Assembly: GCF_023502345.1 (NCBI RefSeq)
Contig: NZ_JAMFLX010000003.1
Coordinates: 62,001 to 126,000, forward strand
Length of the DNA stretch: 64,000 nucleotides
Direction of reading: 5' to 3'
From: Parendozoicomonas callyspongiae
GTDB taxonomy: Bacteria > Pseudomonadota > Gammaproteobacteria > Pseudomonadales > Endozoicomonadaceae
Every line of letters begins with the position of its first letter. Positions within the stretch are counted from its first letter, which is position 1. Positions 40,170 through 52,880 of the stretch are shown here, one piece after another. Both the position numbers and the translations under genes were made by a program. The notes under the pieces were generated by a model. The model saw nothing but the letters and a program-made list of their open reading frames with translations, searched no databases and had not been told where the DNA came from.

Positions 40170-40208
40170 ATGATTGTAAAGAACAATAACCGGGCCAGCG
40201 AAAACTAA
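40170..40208 (+). CDS. Possible 12-aa leader peptide upstream of rsgA
   Basis: ATG 40170 is preceded by AAGGAGAG with AGGAG 8 nt away, a far better ribosome site than most genes here have. It opens a 12-codon frame (MIVKNNNRASEN) ending in TAA 40206. Codons 7-9 form the first arm of a set of alternative hairpins. Such a layout is typical of regulatory leader peptides. The peptide is rich in Asn (4 of 12). The frame is too short for composition to be informative, so the case rests on the ribosome site and the structures. Confidence 0.5.
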   Translation: MIVKNNNRASEN

Positions 40209-40249
40209 TCAGAACACTCTGATTTCCCGGCCCGGTATTCACCGGGGCC
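40189..40249 (+). promoter_or_regulatory. Mutually exclusive hairpins (attenuator-like) upstream of rsgA
   Basis: Arm 1, ACCGGGCC (40189-40196, within the leader peptide), can pair with arm 2, GGCCCGGT (40229-40236). Arm 2 can instead pair with arm 3, ACCGGGGCC (40241-40249), across a 4-nt loop. A third hairpin, AATCAGA-ACAC-TCTGATT (40207-40224), sits between arms 1 and 2. A T6 run follows only at about 40312, so true transcription attenuation is not proven. Confidence 0.5.
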
Positions 40250-40373
40250 TTCAATTGCTCAGCATAATTTCAAGTATGCATTATCGAGCAACAGCCCCTG
40301 CACTAGCATTTTTTATGACGCCATTTCTTATGGAAACTGCTCATGGAAGCGGTTGTGTGCGTCAGGGGTACAC

Positions 40374-41456
40374 ATGACAACAAACTTAACCACTAACTTA
40401 GCCACCAGCACTTTTTCCAACTCCGCTCTGTCTCTACCACAACTTGGCTGGAAACCATTTTTTCAGCAGCAGCTGACGCTGGAAGAATACGATTTTACAC
40501 AGCCGGCTCGTGTGATGGCTGAGCATCGTTCCATCCTGGTTCTGGCAACAGAGCATGGTGAAACCAGACTCGACAGACATCACAATATGCCCGACATTGC
40601 GGTTGGTGACTGGCTGCTGCTTGATCAAGACCAGCGCTTCCATCGTTTGCTGGAACGAAGCAGTCTGCTATCACGCAAAGCGCCGGGAACTGATCGTAAG
40701 GTTCAGCTGATAGGAGCCAACCTGGATACAGCTTTTATTGTTTCATCCCTGAACCATGATTTTAATCTCAGTCGGATAGAACGCTATCTCAGCATTATCA
40801 ATCAGGCAGAGATTGAACCGGTTATTATCCTGACCAAAGCAGACCTCTGTAGCGACCCCGATAGTTTTCTCGATCAGGTTCGCAACCTTGATCCAACACT
40901 GCAGGTTGAGCTGGTTAACAGTCTGGATGCATCAACATCAGACTTACTGAAAACCTGGTGCAACACTGGAAAAACAACAGCTTTTATCGGCTCTTCCGGG
41001 GTCGGTAAGTCAACACTGATCAACACGCTGAGTGGCCATGAACTCCAGAAAACCGGTGGTATCCGTGAGGATGACAGCAAGGGCAAGCACACAACCCGCT
41101 CCCGAGCACTCCAGCCTCTGGAGGCCGGCGGTCTGCTGATGGACACTCCGGGAATGAGAGAGTTACAGATAGCTGATTGTGTGGAAGGAGTTTCCGAAAC
41201 CTTTGCTGATATTGAGGAACTGGCTTTAAATTGCCGGTTTGCGGACTGCAGTCACCAGGCTGAACCTGGGTGTGCAGTGCAGCAGGCCATTGAAAGTGGT
41301 GATCTGGACCCTCGCCGCTTTAAAAGCTACTCAAAGCTGTTAAGAGAGCAGGCAATCAATGCCCAGTCTCTGGCCGACCGAAGAGCTGACTCCAAGGCTT
41401 TGGGGAAGTTCTACAAACGTGTTCAGGCTGACAGCCGTCGGTTAAAACAAAGATAA
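40374..41456 (+). CDS. rsgA: RsgA-type ribosome-assembly GTPase (second-paralog type)
   Basis: The 360-aa circularly permuted GTPase has an OB-fold N-terminus, then G4 TKAD (154-157), G1 GSSGVGKST (206-214) and G3 DTPG (257-260). The C-terminal zinc site is C287, C292, H294 and C300. RsgA acts in late 30S maturation. The LPQLGW opening and the EHR segment resemble the second RsgA paralog found in several gammaproteobacteria rather than the canonical copy. The frame opens at a TTG seven codons upstream; ATG 40374 follows AGGGG at good spacing. A leader peptide and hairpins lie just upstream. Confidence 0.92.
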   Translation: MTTNLTTNLATSTFSNSALSLPQLGWKPFFQQQLTLEEYDFTQPARVMAEHRSILVLATEHGETRLDRHHNMPDIAVGDWLLLDQDQRFHRLLERSSLLSRKAPGTDRKVQLIGANLDTAFIVSSLNHDFNLSRIERYLSIINQAEIEPVIILTKADLCSDPDSFLDQVRNLDPTLQVELVNSLDASTSDLLKTWCNTGKTTAFIGSSGVGKSTLINTLSGHELQKTGGIREDDSKGKHTTRSRALQPLEAGGLLMDTPGMRELQIADCVEGVSETFADIEELALNCRFADCSHQAEPGCAVQQAIESGDLDPRRFKSYSKLLREQAINAQSLADRRADSKALGKFYKRVQADSRRLKQR

Positions 41457-41480
41457 GAGTGGTAATATAACTCTGCGGTC

Positions 41481-41513
41481 AGTCAGCCCTTTCAATCTTT
41501 GACAGGGCTGACT
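41481..41513. terminator. Hairpin between convergent rsgA and deaminase-like gene
   Basis: AGTCAGCCCT pairs perfectly with AGGGCTGACT around a 13-nt loop, 25 nt after the rsgA stop. The following TCCTTATT is only a weak U-tract. Confidence 0.6.
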
Positions 41514-41516
41514 TCC

Positions 41517-42089
41517 TTATTCGCAAACGTCTTCATAACAGCTTTCCAGCATCCAGTCCTCAATGCTGCAGAACTCTTCAAGGTCACTGCTCAACACCGG
41601 ACCTGTTCCATCCCGGAACAAAATACCAGCCTCCTCAAACATGGCATCGCAGGCATCTTTTTCAACGCCACCAATAAACTCTATAACCGGCCTTTCTCCC
41701 CTGAAGGCTTCATACATATCAGTGCAGGTGATTGATGAACAGGGTGACCATAACCTGGAAACATCTTCCCTGCTGGCACCATAGACATGCCGTGTAATCT
41801 GAATCCCTGCATAAAGGTTCATATGAATCAGCGCCTCAACTCCGGCCGGAGTGATTTCAGCGGTACTGTACAAAGTAAGAGGCTGGTTGGGTTTGCAGCT
41901 GTAGTTCCTTGCCAGAAGATGAAGGGCCAGCTGCTCGGATGTGTATAAAGGGCTGATATGTTTTGAAGATACCGCCGTAACCAGAAGCTGGCCCCACTCA
42001 TCAGTTATACAGCTGACAAATGGACAGGCAGGATTCACCTCCTGTCCTAGCTCGACCATCTCCAAAATCAGCTCATTGTGCTCAAACAT
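41517..42089 (-). CDS. Cytidine/guanine deaminase-fold protein lacking zinc ligands
   Basis: The 190-aa product follows the nucleoside-deaminase fold in order: PFVSCITDEWGQLLVTA matches the first strands, YTSEQLALHLLA the helix that normally carries HAE, LYSTAEITPAGVEALIHM the segment that normally reads LYTTxEPCPMCxGAI, and HVYGASREDVSRLW the typical VYYGATREDA. The zinc-binding His is replaced (T50-S51-E52) and both cysteines are lost (T80, G83). A deaminase reaction therefore looks impossible. A binding or regulatory role is inference. The C-terminal tail is acidic with several Cys. It lies between rsgA and galR with no operon partner. Confidence 0.7.
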   Translation of the reverse strand: MFEHNELILEMVELGQEVNPACPFVSCITDEWGQLLVTAVSSKHISPLYTSEQLALHLLARNYSCKPNQPLTLYSTAEITPAGVEALIHMNLYAGIQITRHVYGASREDVSRLWSPCSSITCTDMYEAFRGERPVIEFIGGVEKDACDAMFEEAGILFRDGTGPVLSSDLEEFCSIEDWMLESCYEDVCE

Positions 42090-42144
42090 TGCGGTAAGGC
42101 CTGACGAGATTGAAGTACTGGAAATTGTAGCTCTTCACTGTGGG

Positions 42145-43170
42145 TTATGAGCCTGACTTTCTCAAAACTGATTTTCTCAAAGATGCCACAGAACCCCGAA
42201 TAACGACTTTGGGAGAAAAGTGGTTGGTCATTTCAAGCTGTTGATCCGCCAGCAATGCCAGAGCTTTTTTAACAGCTGTGCGGCCAATATCTTCAACGGG
42301 GTAATTCACAGTTGTCAGCTGAGGGTAAACAACAAGACCAAGAATCACATCATCAATGCCCATAACAGAGCAATCATCCGGTAGCTTGTAATTTAATTCA
42401 TGCAATGCCCGCAAACAACCTGCTGCCATGGCATCGTTATAAGCCATGATCGCTGTCACTTCAGATTTAGATCGAATCAGCTCATAGGCCAGTTGATACC
42501 CACCTTCAACCGTTGCTTCACCAAACGCTTTGTAAGCCTTGTTATGATCAATGCCAGCCTGCCCCAAAGCGTTGCAGAAACCGATGTATCTATCGACATT
42601 ATCGGTAATATTCTGGTTTCGCCCCAGCCATGCGATGTTCTGGTGCCCCTGAGCCAGCAGGTGCTTCGTTGCCATATACCCGGCTGCCAGATTATCAAAC
42701 CATATACAGCGGTCTGCTATCTCTGGAATTTCCCTGTTCACGACGACAGCGACCGGACACTCGCTCAGTAAATCCAGGAGCTGCTGATCAGGAATATCTT
42801 TGGAGTGCACAATCAAGGCATCACAACGGCGGGAAAGCAGAGAGCGGATAGCCGCTTCTTCCTGCTCGGCATCATGATGACCACAGGCAGCCAGTACCTG
42901 CATTCCAGCTTGGCGGGCCTCAGTTTCAACACCCTTTAACAAGGTCGCGAAAAAGGGGTCAGCCAGATCATTGGCAACAATACCCAGCATCCCGGTTTTA
43001 TTACCTGCCAGAGCACGTGCTGCGCTGTTGGGCTGATATTTCAGCTCAGCCATAACCTGCAGCACTTTGTCCCGCTTGGCCGCAGCAACGGTTGCAGTAC
43101 CGTTGACGACTCTGGAAACGGTTGAGATAGAAACATTTGCACGTTCGGCGACGTCTTTAATGGTGGCCAC
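42145..43170 (-). CDS. galR: GalR/LacI-family repressor of the gal-lac operon
   Basis: The 341-aa repressor has an N-terminal LacI HTH (MATIKDVAERANVSISTVSR) with hinge helix PNSAARALAG, and a periplasmic-binding-protein-like sensor domain that ends normally. It is divergent from galTKM-lacZ, and two overlapping LacI/GalR-type operators lie in the gap, so it is most likely the galactose-responsive repressor of that operon and of itself. Whether it corresponds to GalR or GalS cannot be told by eye. Confidence 0.88.
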   Translation of the reverse strand: MATIKDVAERANVSISTVSRVVNGTATVAAAKRDKVLQVMAELKYQPNSAARALAGNKTGMLGIVANDLADPFFATLLKGVETEARQAGMQVLAACGHHDAEQEEAAIRSLLSRRCDALIVHSKDIPDQQLLDLLSECPVAVVVNREIPEIADRCIWFDNLAAGYMATKHLLAQGHQNIAWLGRNQNITDNVDRYIGFCNALGQAGIDHNKAYKAFGEATVEGGYQLAYELIRSKSEVTAIMAYNDAMAAGCLRALHELNYKLPDDCSVMGIDDVILGLVVYPQLTTVNYPVEDIGRTAVKKALALLADQQLEMTNHFSPKVVIRGSVASLRKSVLRKSGS

Positions 43171-43316
43171 TATTTATCCTGCTACTTATCCAGCTACTCA
43201 TCCTGCCTTTCAGCTCTAGAGAACTCTTCTCTCGATCATTTTGAATGTTGAGAGAAGCTTCAGTAAATCATTTCAGTCAGGATTCTACCAACTTACATGG
43301 CAGAATTTCACTTTTT

Positions 43317-43343
43317 TGAAAACGCTTTCTGAAAACGCTTTCA
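43317..43343. promoter_or_regulatory. Two tandem GalR/LacI-type operators
   Basis: TGAAAACGCTTTCT (43317-43330) and TGAAAACGCTTTCA (43330-43343) are both near-palindromes around a central CG, as in GalR/LacI-family sites (TGNAANCGNTTNCA). They are repeated 13 bp apart and share one base. They lie about 100 bp upstream of galT and 150 bp from galR. Confidence 0.8.
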
Positions 43344-43439
43344 AAGCATGATACAAATCAACGAACGAATTATAAAACCGCCTTTACCATTCACCCTGCG
43401 GACAAACTTTGACCCGGAGAAACCTAGAAAGTGGATAAC

Positions 43440-44498
43440 ATGTCTTTTGACCCCAAGGATCATCCTCACCGTCGTTTTAACCCGCTGACGGGTGACTGGG
43501 TTCTGGTTTCTCCCCACAGAGCCAAGCGTCCGTGGCAGGGGCAGCAGGAAAAAACCGCTCCTGATAATCGCCCTGCACATGATCCAAAGTGCTATCTCTG
43601 CCCACGCAATGAGCGTATTGGCGGGGAAAAGAATCCCGACTATCAAAAGCCCTACGTTTTCCCCAACGATTTTCCTGCATTGCTGAGTGACACTCCTGAT
43701 GCAGAAGGCTTTTGTGAAAAAGAGAGGGGAGAGCTATTCAAATCAGATTCTGCCCGCGGAACATCCCGTGTTATCTGTTTTTCTCCGGATCACAGCAAAA
43801 CCCTGCCACAGCTTTCTGTAGAAAATATTCAGCTGGTTGTCGATACCTGGGCAGAACAGATCAATGATCTGGGCAGGGATTACAACTGGGTGCAGGTTTT
43901 TGAAAACAAGGGCGCAGCCATGGGCTGTTCCAACCCTCACCCTCACGGTCAGATCTGGGCAACCAGTTTCCTTCCCAATGAAGCCCGCAAAGTTGATCAA
44001 AGCCTGAAGCAGTGGCAGGAAAACAAAGGTTCCAACCTTCTGCTCGATTACGCCCTGCAGGAATCAGCCGACGGTGAACGTACAGTTGCCGAAACCGAGA
44101 ACTGGATTGCGGTTGTTCCCTGGTGGGCGGCATGGCCCTTTGAAACCCTGCTTCTGCCAAAGTTTGCAGTGAAACACCTACCGGACCTGAACGATGAACA
44201 GCGTAATGAACTGGCGGTCATCCTGAAACAGCTGACCACCCGTTACGACAACCTGTTTAACACCTCTTTCCCCTATTCCATGGGCTGGCATGGTGCTCCA
44301 CGCCTGCAGGAGAACACCGATCACTGGCAGCTGCACGCCCATTTTTATCCGCCTCTGCTGCGTTCTGCGACTGTGCGCAAGTTTATGGTGGGCTTTGAAA
44401 TGCTGGCAGAAAGTCAGCGCGACCTGACTCCGGAACAGGCTGCAGAACGCCTGCGCAATCTGCCTCTGGAACATTATCTGAACAACTCTGAGCAATAA
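43440..44498 (+). CDS. galT: Galactose-1-phosphate uridylyltransferase
   Basis: The 352-aa Leloir enzyme has the zinc site [12 protein letters not shown] and the catalytic HPHPHGQIW motif. It exchanges UMP between UDP-glucose and galactose-1-phosphate. The length is normal. A GTG at 43431 opens the frame three codons upstream; the ATG at 43440 is preferred. It is the first gene of galT-galK-galM-lacZ, under the tandem GalR operators. galE is not in the window. Confidence 0.96.
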   Translation: MSFDPKDHPHRRFNPLTGDWVLVSPHRAKRPWQGQQEKTAPDNRPAHDPKCYLCPRNERIGGEKNPDYQKPYVFPNDFPALLSDTPDAEGFCEKERGELFKSDSARGTSRVICFSPDHSKTLPQLSVENIQLVVDTWAEQINDLGRDYNWVQVFENKGAAMGCSNPHPHGQIWATSFLPNEARKVDQSLKQWQENKGSNLLLDYALQESADGERTVAETENWIAVVPWWAAWPFETLLLPKFAVKHLPDLNDEQRNELAVILKQLTTRYDNLFNTSFPYSMGWHGAPRLQENTDHWQLHAHFYPPLLRSATVRKFMVGFEMLAESQRDLTPEQAAERLRNLPLEHYLNNSEQ

Positions 44499-44522
44499 CA
44501 ACGACCAGGAAGGTACTGACAA

Positions 44523-45683
44523 ATGAAAACTGACCTGCAAGTACTGACCTCCCAAACATTTCAAGAGCAGTTTGGTTCTGCACCCAAGCAGTTTTACTGG
44601 GCCCCTGGTCGAGTCAATCTGATCGGTGAGCACACAGACTATAACGATGGTTTTGTCCTGCCCTGTGCCATTAATTATGGAACTGTGATTGCTGCCAGCC
44701 CCCGGGACGATAACAAAGTCGTGGTTGTAGCCTGCGACTATGAGAACGCCCGCAGCCAGTTCGAACTGACACTGCCAGTTGCCAAGGCTGAAGAGGGCAA
44801 TTTCTGGTGTAACTACATTCGCGGAACGGCACAGGCTTTGATGCAGAAGGGCCACCAGCTGAAAGGTGCAAATCTGGTTGTCTCCGGTAACGTGCCACAG
44901 GGTGCCGGTTTAAGTTCATCAGCTGCGCTGGAAGTTGTATCCGGCCTGGCACTCAGTCACCTGAGTGGCATTGAAATTTCTCCTGCTGATCTGGCGCTGG
45001 CTGGTCAGTCATCCGAGAATGACTTTGTTGGCAGTAATACCGGCATTATGGATCAGATGATCTCTGCCTGCGGTAAAGAGAACCATGCCATGCTGCTCGA
45101 CTGCCGCAGTCTCGATACCATGCTCATCTCCATGCCTGCCGGTGTTGCCGTTGTGATTATCAACTCCAACGTTCAGCGTGGCCTGGTTGACAGCGAATAC
45201 AACACCCGTCGCAAGCAGTGTGAATCGGCAGCTGCAATTATGGGCGTTCAGGCTCTTCGTGATGCGGATATGTCTCTGCTTGAAGAGCATAAGGACAATA
45301 TGGACAGCACGACATATCGTCGTGCCCGTCATGTCATCACTGAAAATATCCGCACCATGGCCGCCAGCGAAGCCCTGAGTGCCAGCGATCTTGCACAGAT
45401 GGGAGAGCTGATGGCGCAGTCCCATATTTCCATGCGTGATGACTTCGAGATTACTCACCCGGCTATTGATGCACTGGTCGAAATTGTTGATTCGGCCATC
45501 ACCACTGAAGGCGGTGTACGTATGACTGGCGGTGGTTTCGGTGGCTGTATTGTTGCTCTGGTGCCTGAACAGGATGTACCGGCTATCCGCAAGGCGGTTG
45601 AGAAAGAGTATGAAAAGCGCAGCGGTTTAAAGGCTGATATTCATATCTGCAAAGCGACTTCCGGCGCAACAGTTCTTTCTTAA
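44523..45683 (+). CDS. galK: Galactokinase
   Basis: The 386-aa GHMP kinase phosphorylates galactose at C1. The galactose-binding signature [19 protein letters not shown], the ATP-binding [14 protein letters not shown] and the C-terminal [14 protein letters not shown] are all intact. It lies 24 bp after galT and 27 bp before galM, so it is co-transcribed. Length is within a few residues of E. coli GalK. Confidence 0.97.
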   Translation: MKTDLQVLTSQTFQEQFGSAPKQFYWAPGRVNLIGEHTDYNDGFVLPCAINYGTVIAASPRDDNKVVVVACDYENARSQFELTLPVAKAEEGNFWCNYIRGTAQALMQKGHQLKGANLVVSGNVPQGAGLSSSAALEVVSGLALSHLSGIEISPADLALAGQSSENDFVGSNTGIMDQMISACGKENHAMLLDCRSLDTMLISMPAGVAVVIINSNVQRGLVDSEYNTRRKQCESAAAIMGVQALRDADMSLLEEHKDNMDSTTYRRARHVITENIRTMAASEALSASDLAQMGELMAQSHISMRDDFEITHPAIDALVEIVDSAITTEGGVRMTGGGFGGCIVALVPEQDVPAIRKAVEKEYEKRSGLKADIHICKATSGATVLS

Positions 45684-45710
45684 CAGGGAGAGCTTCACAA
45701 GGAGAGTCTC

Positions 45711-49852
<4,142 letters not shown>

Positions 49853-49874
49853 ATATTATCCAATTAAGCATAAA

Positions 49875-50290
49875 GCTCTGGCTATCAACCTCGTTGACCC
49901 AACCGGCGCTGCCGTCATCATTGATAAAGCCCGTTATGATGATGCTCCTGTTGTGTTCTACGACAAGGAACCTCCCGCTAAAGATCTGGCCAGCTATGAC
50001 AAGGCTTACTATGTAGGTGCCAGCTGATCGCCAAGCAGTGGAATGCCAACCCTCGGTGGGATCTGAATGGCGACGGCGTTATTCAGACCGTGCTGCTGAA
50101 AGGTGGACCAGGCCACCCAGATACCGAAGCCCGTACCAGCTACGTTATCAGCACTCTAAACGACGACTTCAAACTGAAGACCGATAAGTTGCATCTGGAT
50201 ACCGCCATGGCCAAGGACAAGGTTGATGCATGGTTCTCTGGCCCTAACGCTGACAAGATCGAAATTGTTATCGCCAACAACGACGCTACG
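49875..50290 (+). pseudogene. mglB: mglB remnant (galactose/glucose-binding protein)
   Basis: Two blocks in different frames match the middle of MglB. The first reads [20 protein letters not shown] and on to [10 protein letters not shown]; the second reads [18 protein letters not shown] and on to [34 protein letters not shown] and [10 protein letters not shown]. The frame shifts where about 9 residues are missing after VGAS, a further few residues are missing inside DTAM-AKDK, and both ends of the gene are absent. MglB is the periplasmic subunit of the galactose ABC importer. Its position right after lacZ suggests the operon once included transport genes. mglA and mglC are not seen. Confidence 0.88.
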
Positions 50291-50496
50291 CAGCAATTCC
50301 CGCTGAATAATGAATTTCCTGTAATAGCAGGCTCTGCAGAGCATCGGATAATCAGCCAAGTCGTAAACTTTCAGCTATTTTTTACAACCAACCTTTCTAA
50401 AAAATTGATTTAAGTCAAACTCTGACACTTGCAAGTAAGGCATCCTGCCACTTCTAATTAAGTGCGAACCAATATCATTTGCAGGGGTACTACGTA

Positions 50497-52251
50497 GTGA
50501 AGTCGGATATTGAAATCTCCAGAGATGCGGATCTGATGCATATCACCGAGCTGGCAAACAATCTCGGTCTGAAGCAGGAGCATTGCGAACCCTATGGCCA
50601 CTACAAGGCCAAGGTGAGCCTGGACTCCATTGAAGATCTGAAAGATCGTCCTGATGGCCGCATGGTTCTGGTTACCGCAACCACACCTACACCTTTCGGT
50701 GAAGGCAAAACTGTAAACACCATCGCAATCACCATGGGTCTGAACACCATTGGCAAGAATGCAATCAGCTGTATTCGCCAGCCCAGCATGGGTCCGGTAT
50801 TCGGTATCAAAGGTGGTGCAGCTGGCGGCGGTTACGCTCAGGTTGTTCCCATGGAAGACTTTAATCTGCACCTGACCGGTGACATCCACGCAATCTCCAG
50901 TGCTCATAACCTGGGTTCCGCAGCACTTGATACCCGTATTTTCCATGAAGAGCGTGAAGGCTATGAAGCATTTGAAAAGCGCACCGGCCTGAAAGCTCTG
51001 CGTATCGACCCCAAGCGCATCACATGGCGTCGTGTGGTTGACCATAACGACCGTGCTCTGCGCCACATCACTGTGGGTGAGCAGACTCCAGGCACCCCCA
51101 AGAACATGAACGGTGTGCCTCGTACCGAAGGCTTTGATATTACCGTTGGCTCCGAGCTGATGGCTATCCTGGCCCTGGCAACCAGCCTGAAAGATATGCG
51201 CGAGCGCTTTGGTAAGGTCATCATGGCCTACAACCACGATGGCGAGCCAGTCACTGCAGAAGACCTGCAGGTTGCCGGTTCCATGGCTGTTATCATGAAG
51301 GAAGCTCTCAAGCCGACTCTGATGCAGAACCTGGAAGGTGGTGCCAGCTTCGTTCACGCGGGTCCTTTCGCGAATATTGCGCACGGTAACTCCTCCATCG
51401 TTGCTGACAAAATCGCTCTGAAACTCGGTGATTACGTGGTAACTGAAGCTGGCTTTGGTTCCGACATGGGTTATGAGAAGTACTGCAACATCAAGGTTCG
51501 TGCCGGCGGTAAGTCTCCTGACGTTGTTGCTATTGTCTGCTCCCTGCGTGGTCTGAAGTCCCACTCCGGTGATTTCCAGGTTGTCGCTGGTCGCGATCTT
51601 GACCCAGGCATGATTGATCCTAACCTGCCTGCTCTGGAGAAGGGCGTGGCTAACCTGCACTTCCACATTAACAACGTTAAGAAGTACGGTGTACCAGCTG
51701 TTGTTACTATCAACCGCTTCCCACAGGATACCCAGGAAGAACTGGATTGGCTGATGGCCAAAGCCAAGGAACTGGGTGCTGAAGGTGTAGCTATCTCTGA
51801 AGGCTTCATCCATGGTGGCGAAGGCTGCATGAACGTGGCCAAGGAAATTGACCGCGTCTGCAACGAGAAGAAGGCTTACTTCAACTACCTGTACAACGTT
51901 GAAGATGATATTTCCACCAAACTGAACGAACTGGCTACCAAAGGCTACGGCGGCAATAAGGTTGTTATCAGCGAACTGGCTCAGAAGCAGATCGCAGATC
52001 TGGAAGCCAAGGGCTACGGTAACCTGCCTGTGTGCATGGCCAAGACTCAGCTGTCTGTATCTCACGACCCAGCCCTGAAAGGCGAGCCAACTGACTTTGA
52101 CGTACCTGTACGTGAAGTTCGTCTGTCTGCCGGTGCTGGCTTTGTATACGCCCTGTGCGGAACCATCATGACCATGCCAGGTCTGGGCTCCAAGCCTGGT
52201 TACATGAAGATTGATCTGGATGATGATGGCAACATCATGAACCTGAGCTAA
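50497..52251 (+). CDS. fhs: Formate-tetrahydrofolate ligase
   Basis: The 584-aa enzyme makes 10-formyl-THF from formate, THF and ATP. The P-loop TPFGEGKT and the GGAAGGGYAQVVPMED segment are intact, and the C-terminal end (GLGSKPGYMKIDLDDDGNI) is typical. The frame opens at a TTG at 50479, but the GTG at 50497 begins the typical KSDIEI sequence and follows AGGGG at about 9 nt. It is monocistronic with its own terminator. Strong codon bias suggests high expression. Confidence 0.96.
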   Translation: MKSDIEISRDADLMHITELANNLGLKQEHCEPYGHYKAKVSLDSIEDLKDRPDGRMVLVTATTPTPFGEGKTVNTIAITMGLNTIGKNAISCIRQPSMGPVFGIKGGAAGGGYAQVVPMEDFNLHLTGDIHAISSAHNLGSAALDTRIFHEEREGYEAFEKRTGLKALRIDPKRITWRRVVDHNDRALRHITVGEQTPGTPKNMNGVPRTEGFDITVGSELMAILALATSLKDMRERFGKVIMAYNHDGEPVTAEDLQVAGSMAVIMKEALKPTLMQNLEGGASFVHAGPFANIAHGNSSIVADKIALKLGDYVVTEAGFGSDMGYEKYCNIKVRAGGKSPDVVAIVCSLRGLKSHSGDFQVVAGRDLDPGMIDPNLPALEKGVANLHFHINNVKKYGVPAVVTINRFPQDTQEELDWLMAKAKELGAEGVAISEGFIHGGEGCMNVAKEIDRVCNEKKAYFNYLYNVEDDISTKLNELATKGYGGNKVVISELAQKQIADLEAKGYGNLPVCMAKTQLSVSHDPALKGEPTDFDVPVREVRLSAGAGFVYALCGTIMTMPGLGSKPGYMKIDLDDDGNIMNLS

Positions 52252-52273
52252 TCGATAGACTGCTGTCAAACCT

Positions 52274-52301
52274 AAAGGGGAGCCCTCAGGCTCCCCTTTT
52301 T
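52274..52301 (+). terminator. Rho-independent terminator of fhs
   Basis: AAAGGGGAGCC pairs with GGCTCCCCTTT around CTCA, followed by TT and further T-rich sequence. It lies 22 nt after the fhs stop. Confidence 0.92.
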
Positions 52302-52516
52302 CATAAACAGATTATTTCTGGTCATTTTCTTCGATAAACATCATCAATTTCCTCCAGCTGCATTATAGAGAACGCTAGCGGTATACAGTTTGAAATCGGG
52401 GTTCTACAACTTCCGTCTTAGCCACCATGGTCTAACAGACTCACGGGAACCAAATCGATACCTTGTGCCCATGAGAAAACTCCCTTGCCGGGAGTGTATA
52501 TGGAAGGAGGTGTACC

Positions 52517-52861
52517 ATGGCTTTAGAGCTTGTACTTGAGGAATACCACGAACTGGCTGTTGTCATCCTGGAAGGGTGCGTCAGAGCGAGTAATGCTGGC
52601 TTTCTCCAGAACACCTTCAACATGCTTCTCAGCGAAGGACATGCCCGTATCGTTCTGGATTGCCGTGCTCTGAGTTCAATGAACAGTGATGGTCTGGCAG
52701 TTCTGTCTGATCTGGTTCGGGCAACATCGGCAGGCGGTGGAAAGATCGTTCTCTGCCATGCCAGCAAGAACCTGGTTGATCTGCTGGATATCAGTGGGCT
52801 GGATCAATTTATCGAAGTAACGTCCGGACGAGCGGAAGCCATGCGTCAGGTCATGCACTAA
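52517..52861 (+). CDS. STAS-domain anti-sigma-factor antagonist-like protein
   Basis: The 114-aa product is a single STAS domain of the SpoIIAA/RsbV type. The ARIVLDCRALSSMNSDGLAV segment holds the position of the phosphorylatable serine, and the fold ends with LDISGLDQFIEV. Such proteins bind anti-sigma kinases or act in partner-switch modules. No kinase or phosphatase partner is adjacent. A very good ribosome site (GGAAGGAGG) precedes the ATG. The 265 bp back to fhs hold the fhs terminator, a small ACTCCC/GGGAGT hairpin at about 52477-52494, and otherwise nothing I can support. Confidence 0.88.
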   Translation: MALELVLEEYHELAVVILEGCVRASNAGFLQNTFNMLLSEGHARIVLDCRALSSMNSDGLAVLSDLVRATSAGGGKIVLCHASKNLVDLLDISGLDQFIEVTSGRAEAMRQVMH

Positions 52862-52880
52862 CCAGAGGAAGGAGTAAAAG

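Noticed and set aside
50458-52269. 603-codon open frame antisense to fhs
   Set aside because: It is the shadow of a highly codon-biased gene; the plus strand encodes an unmistakable Fhs.
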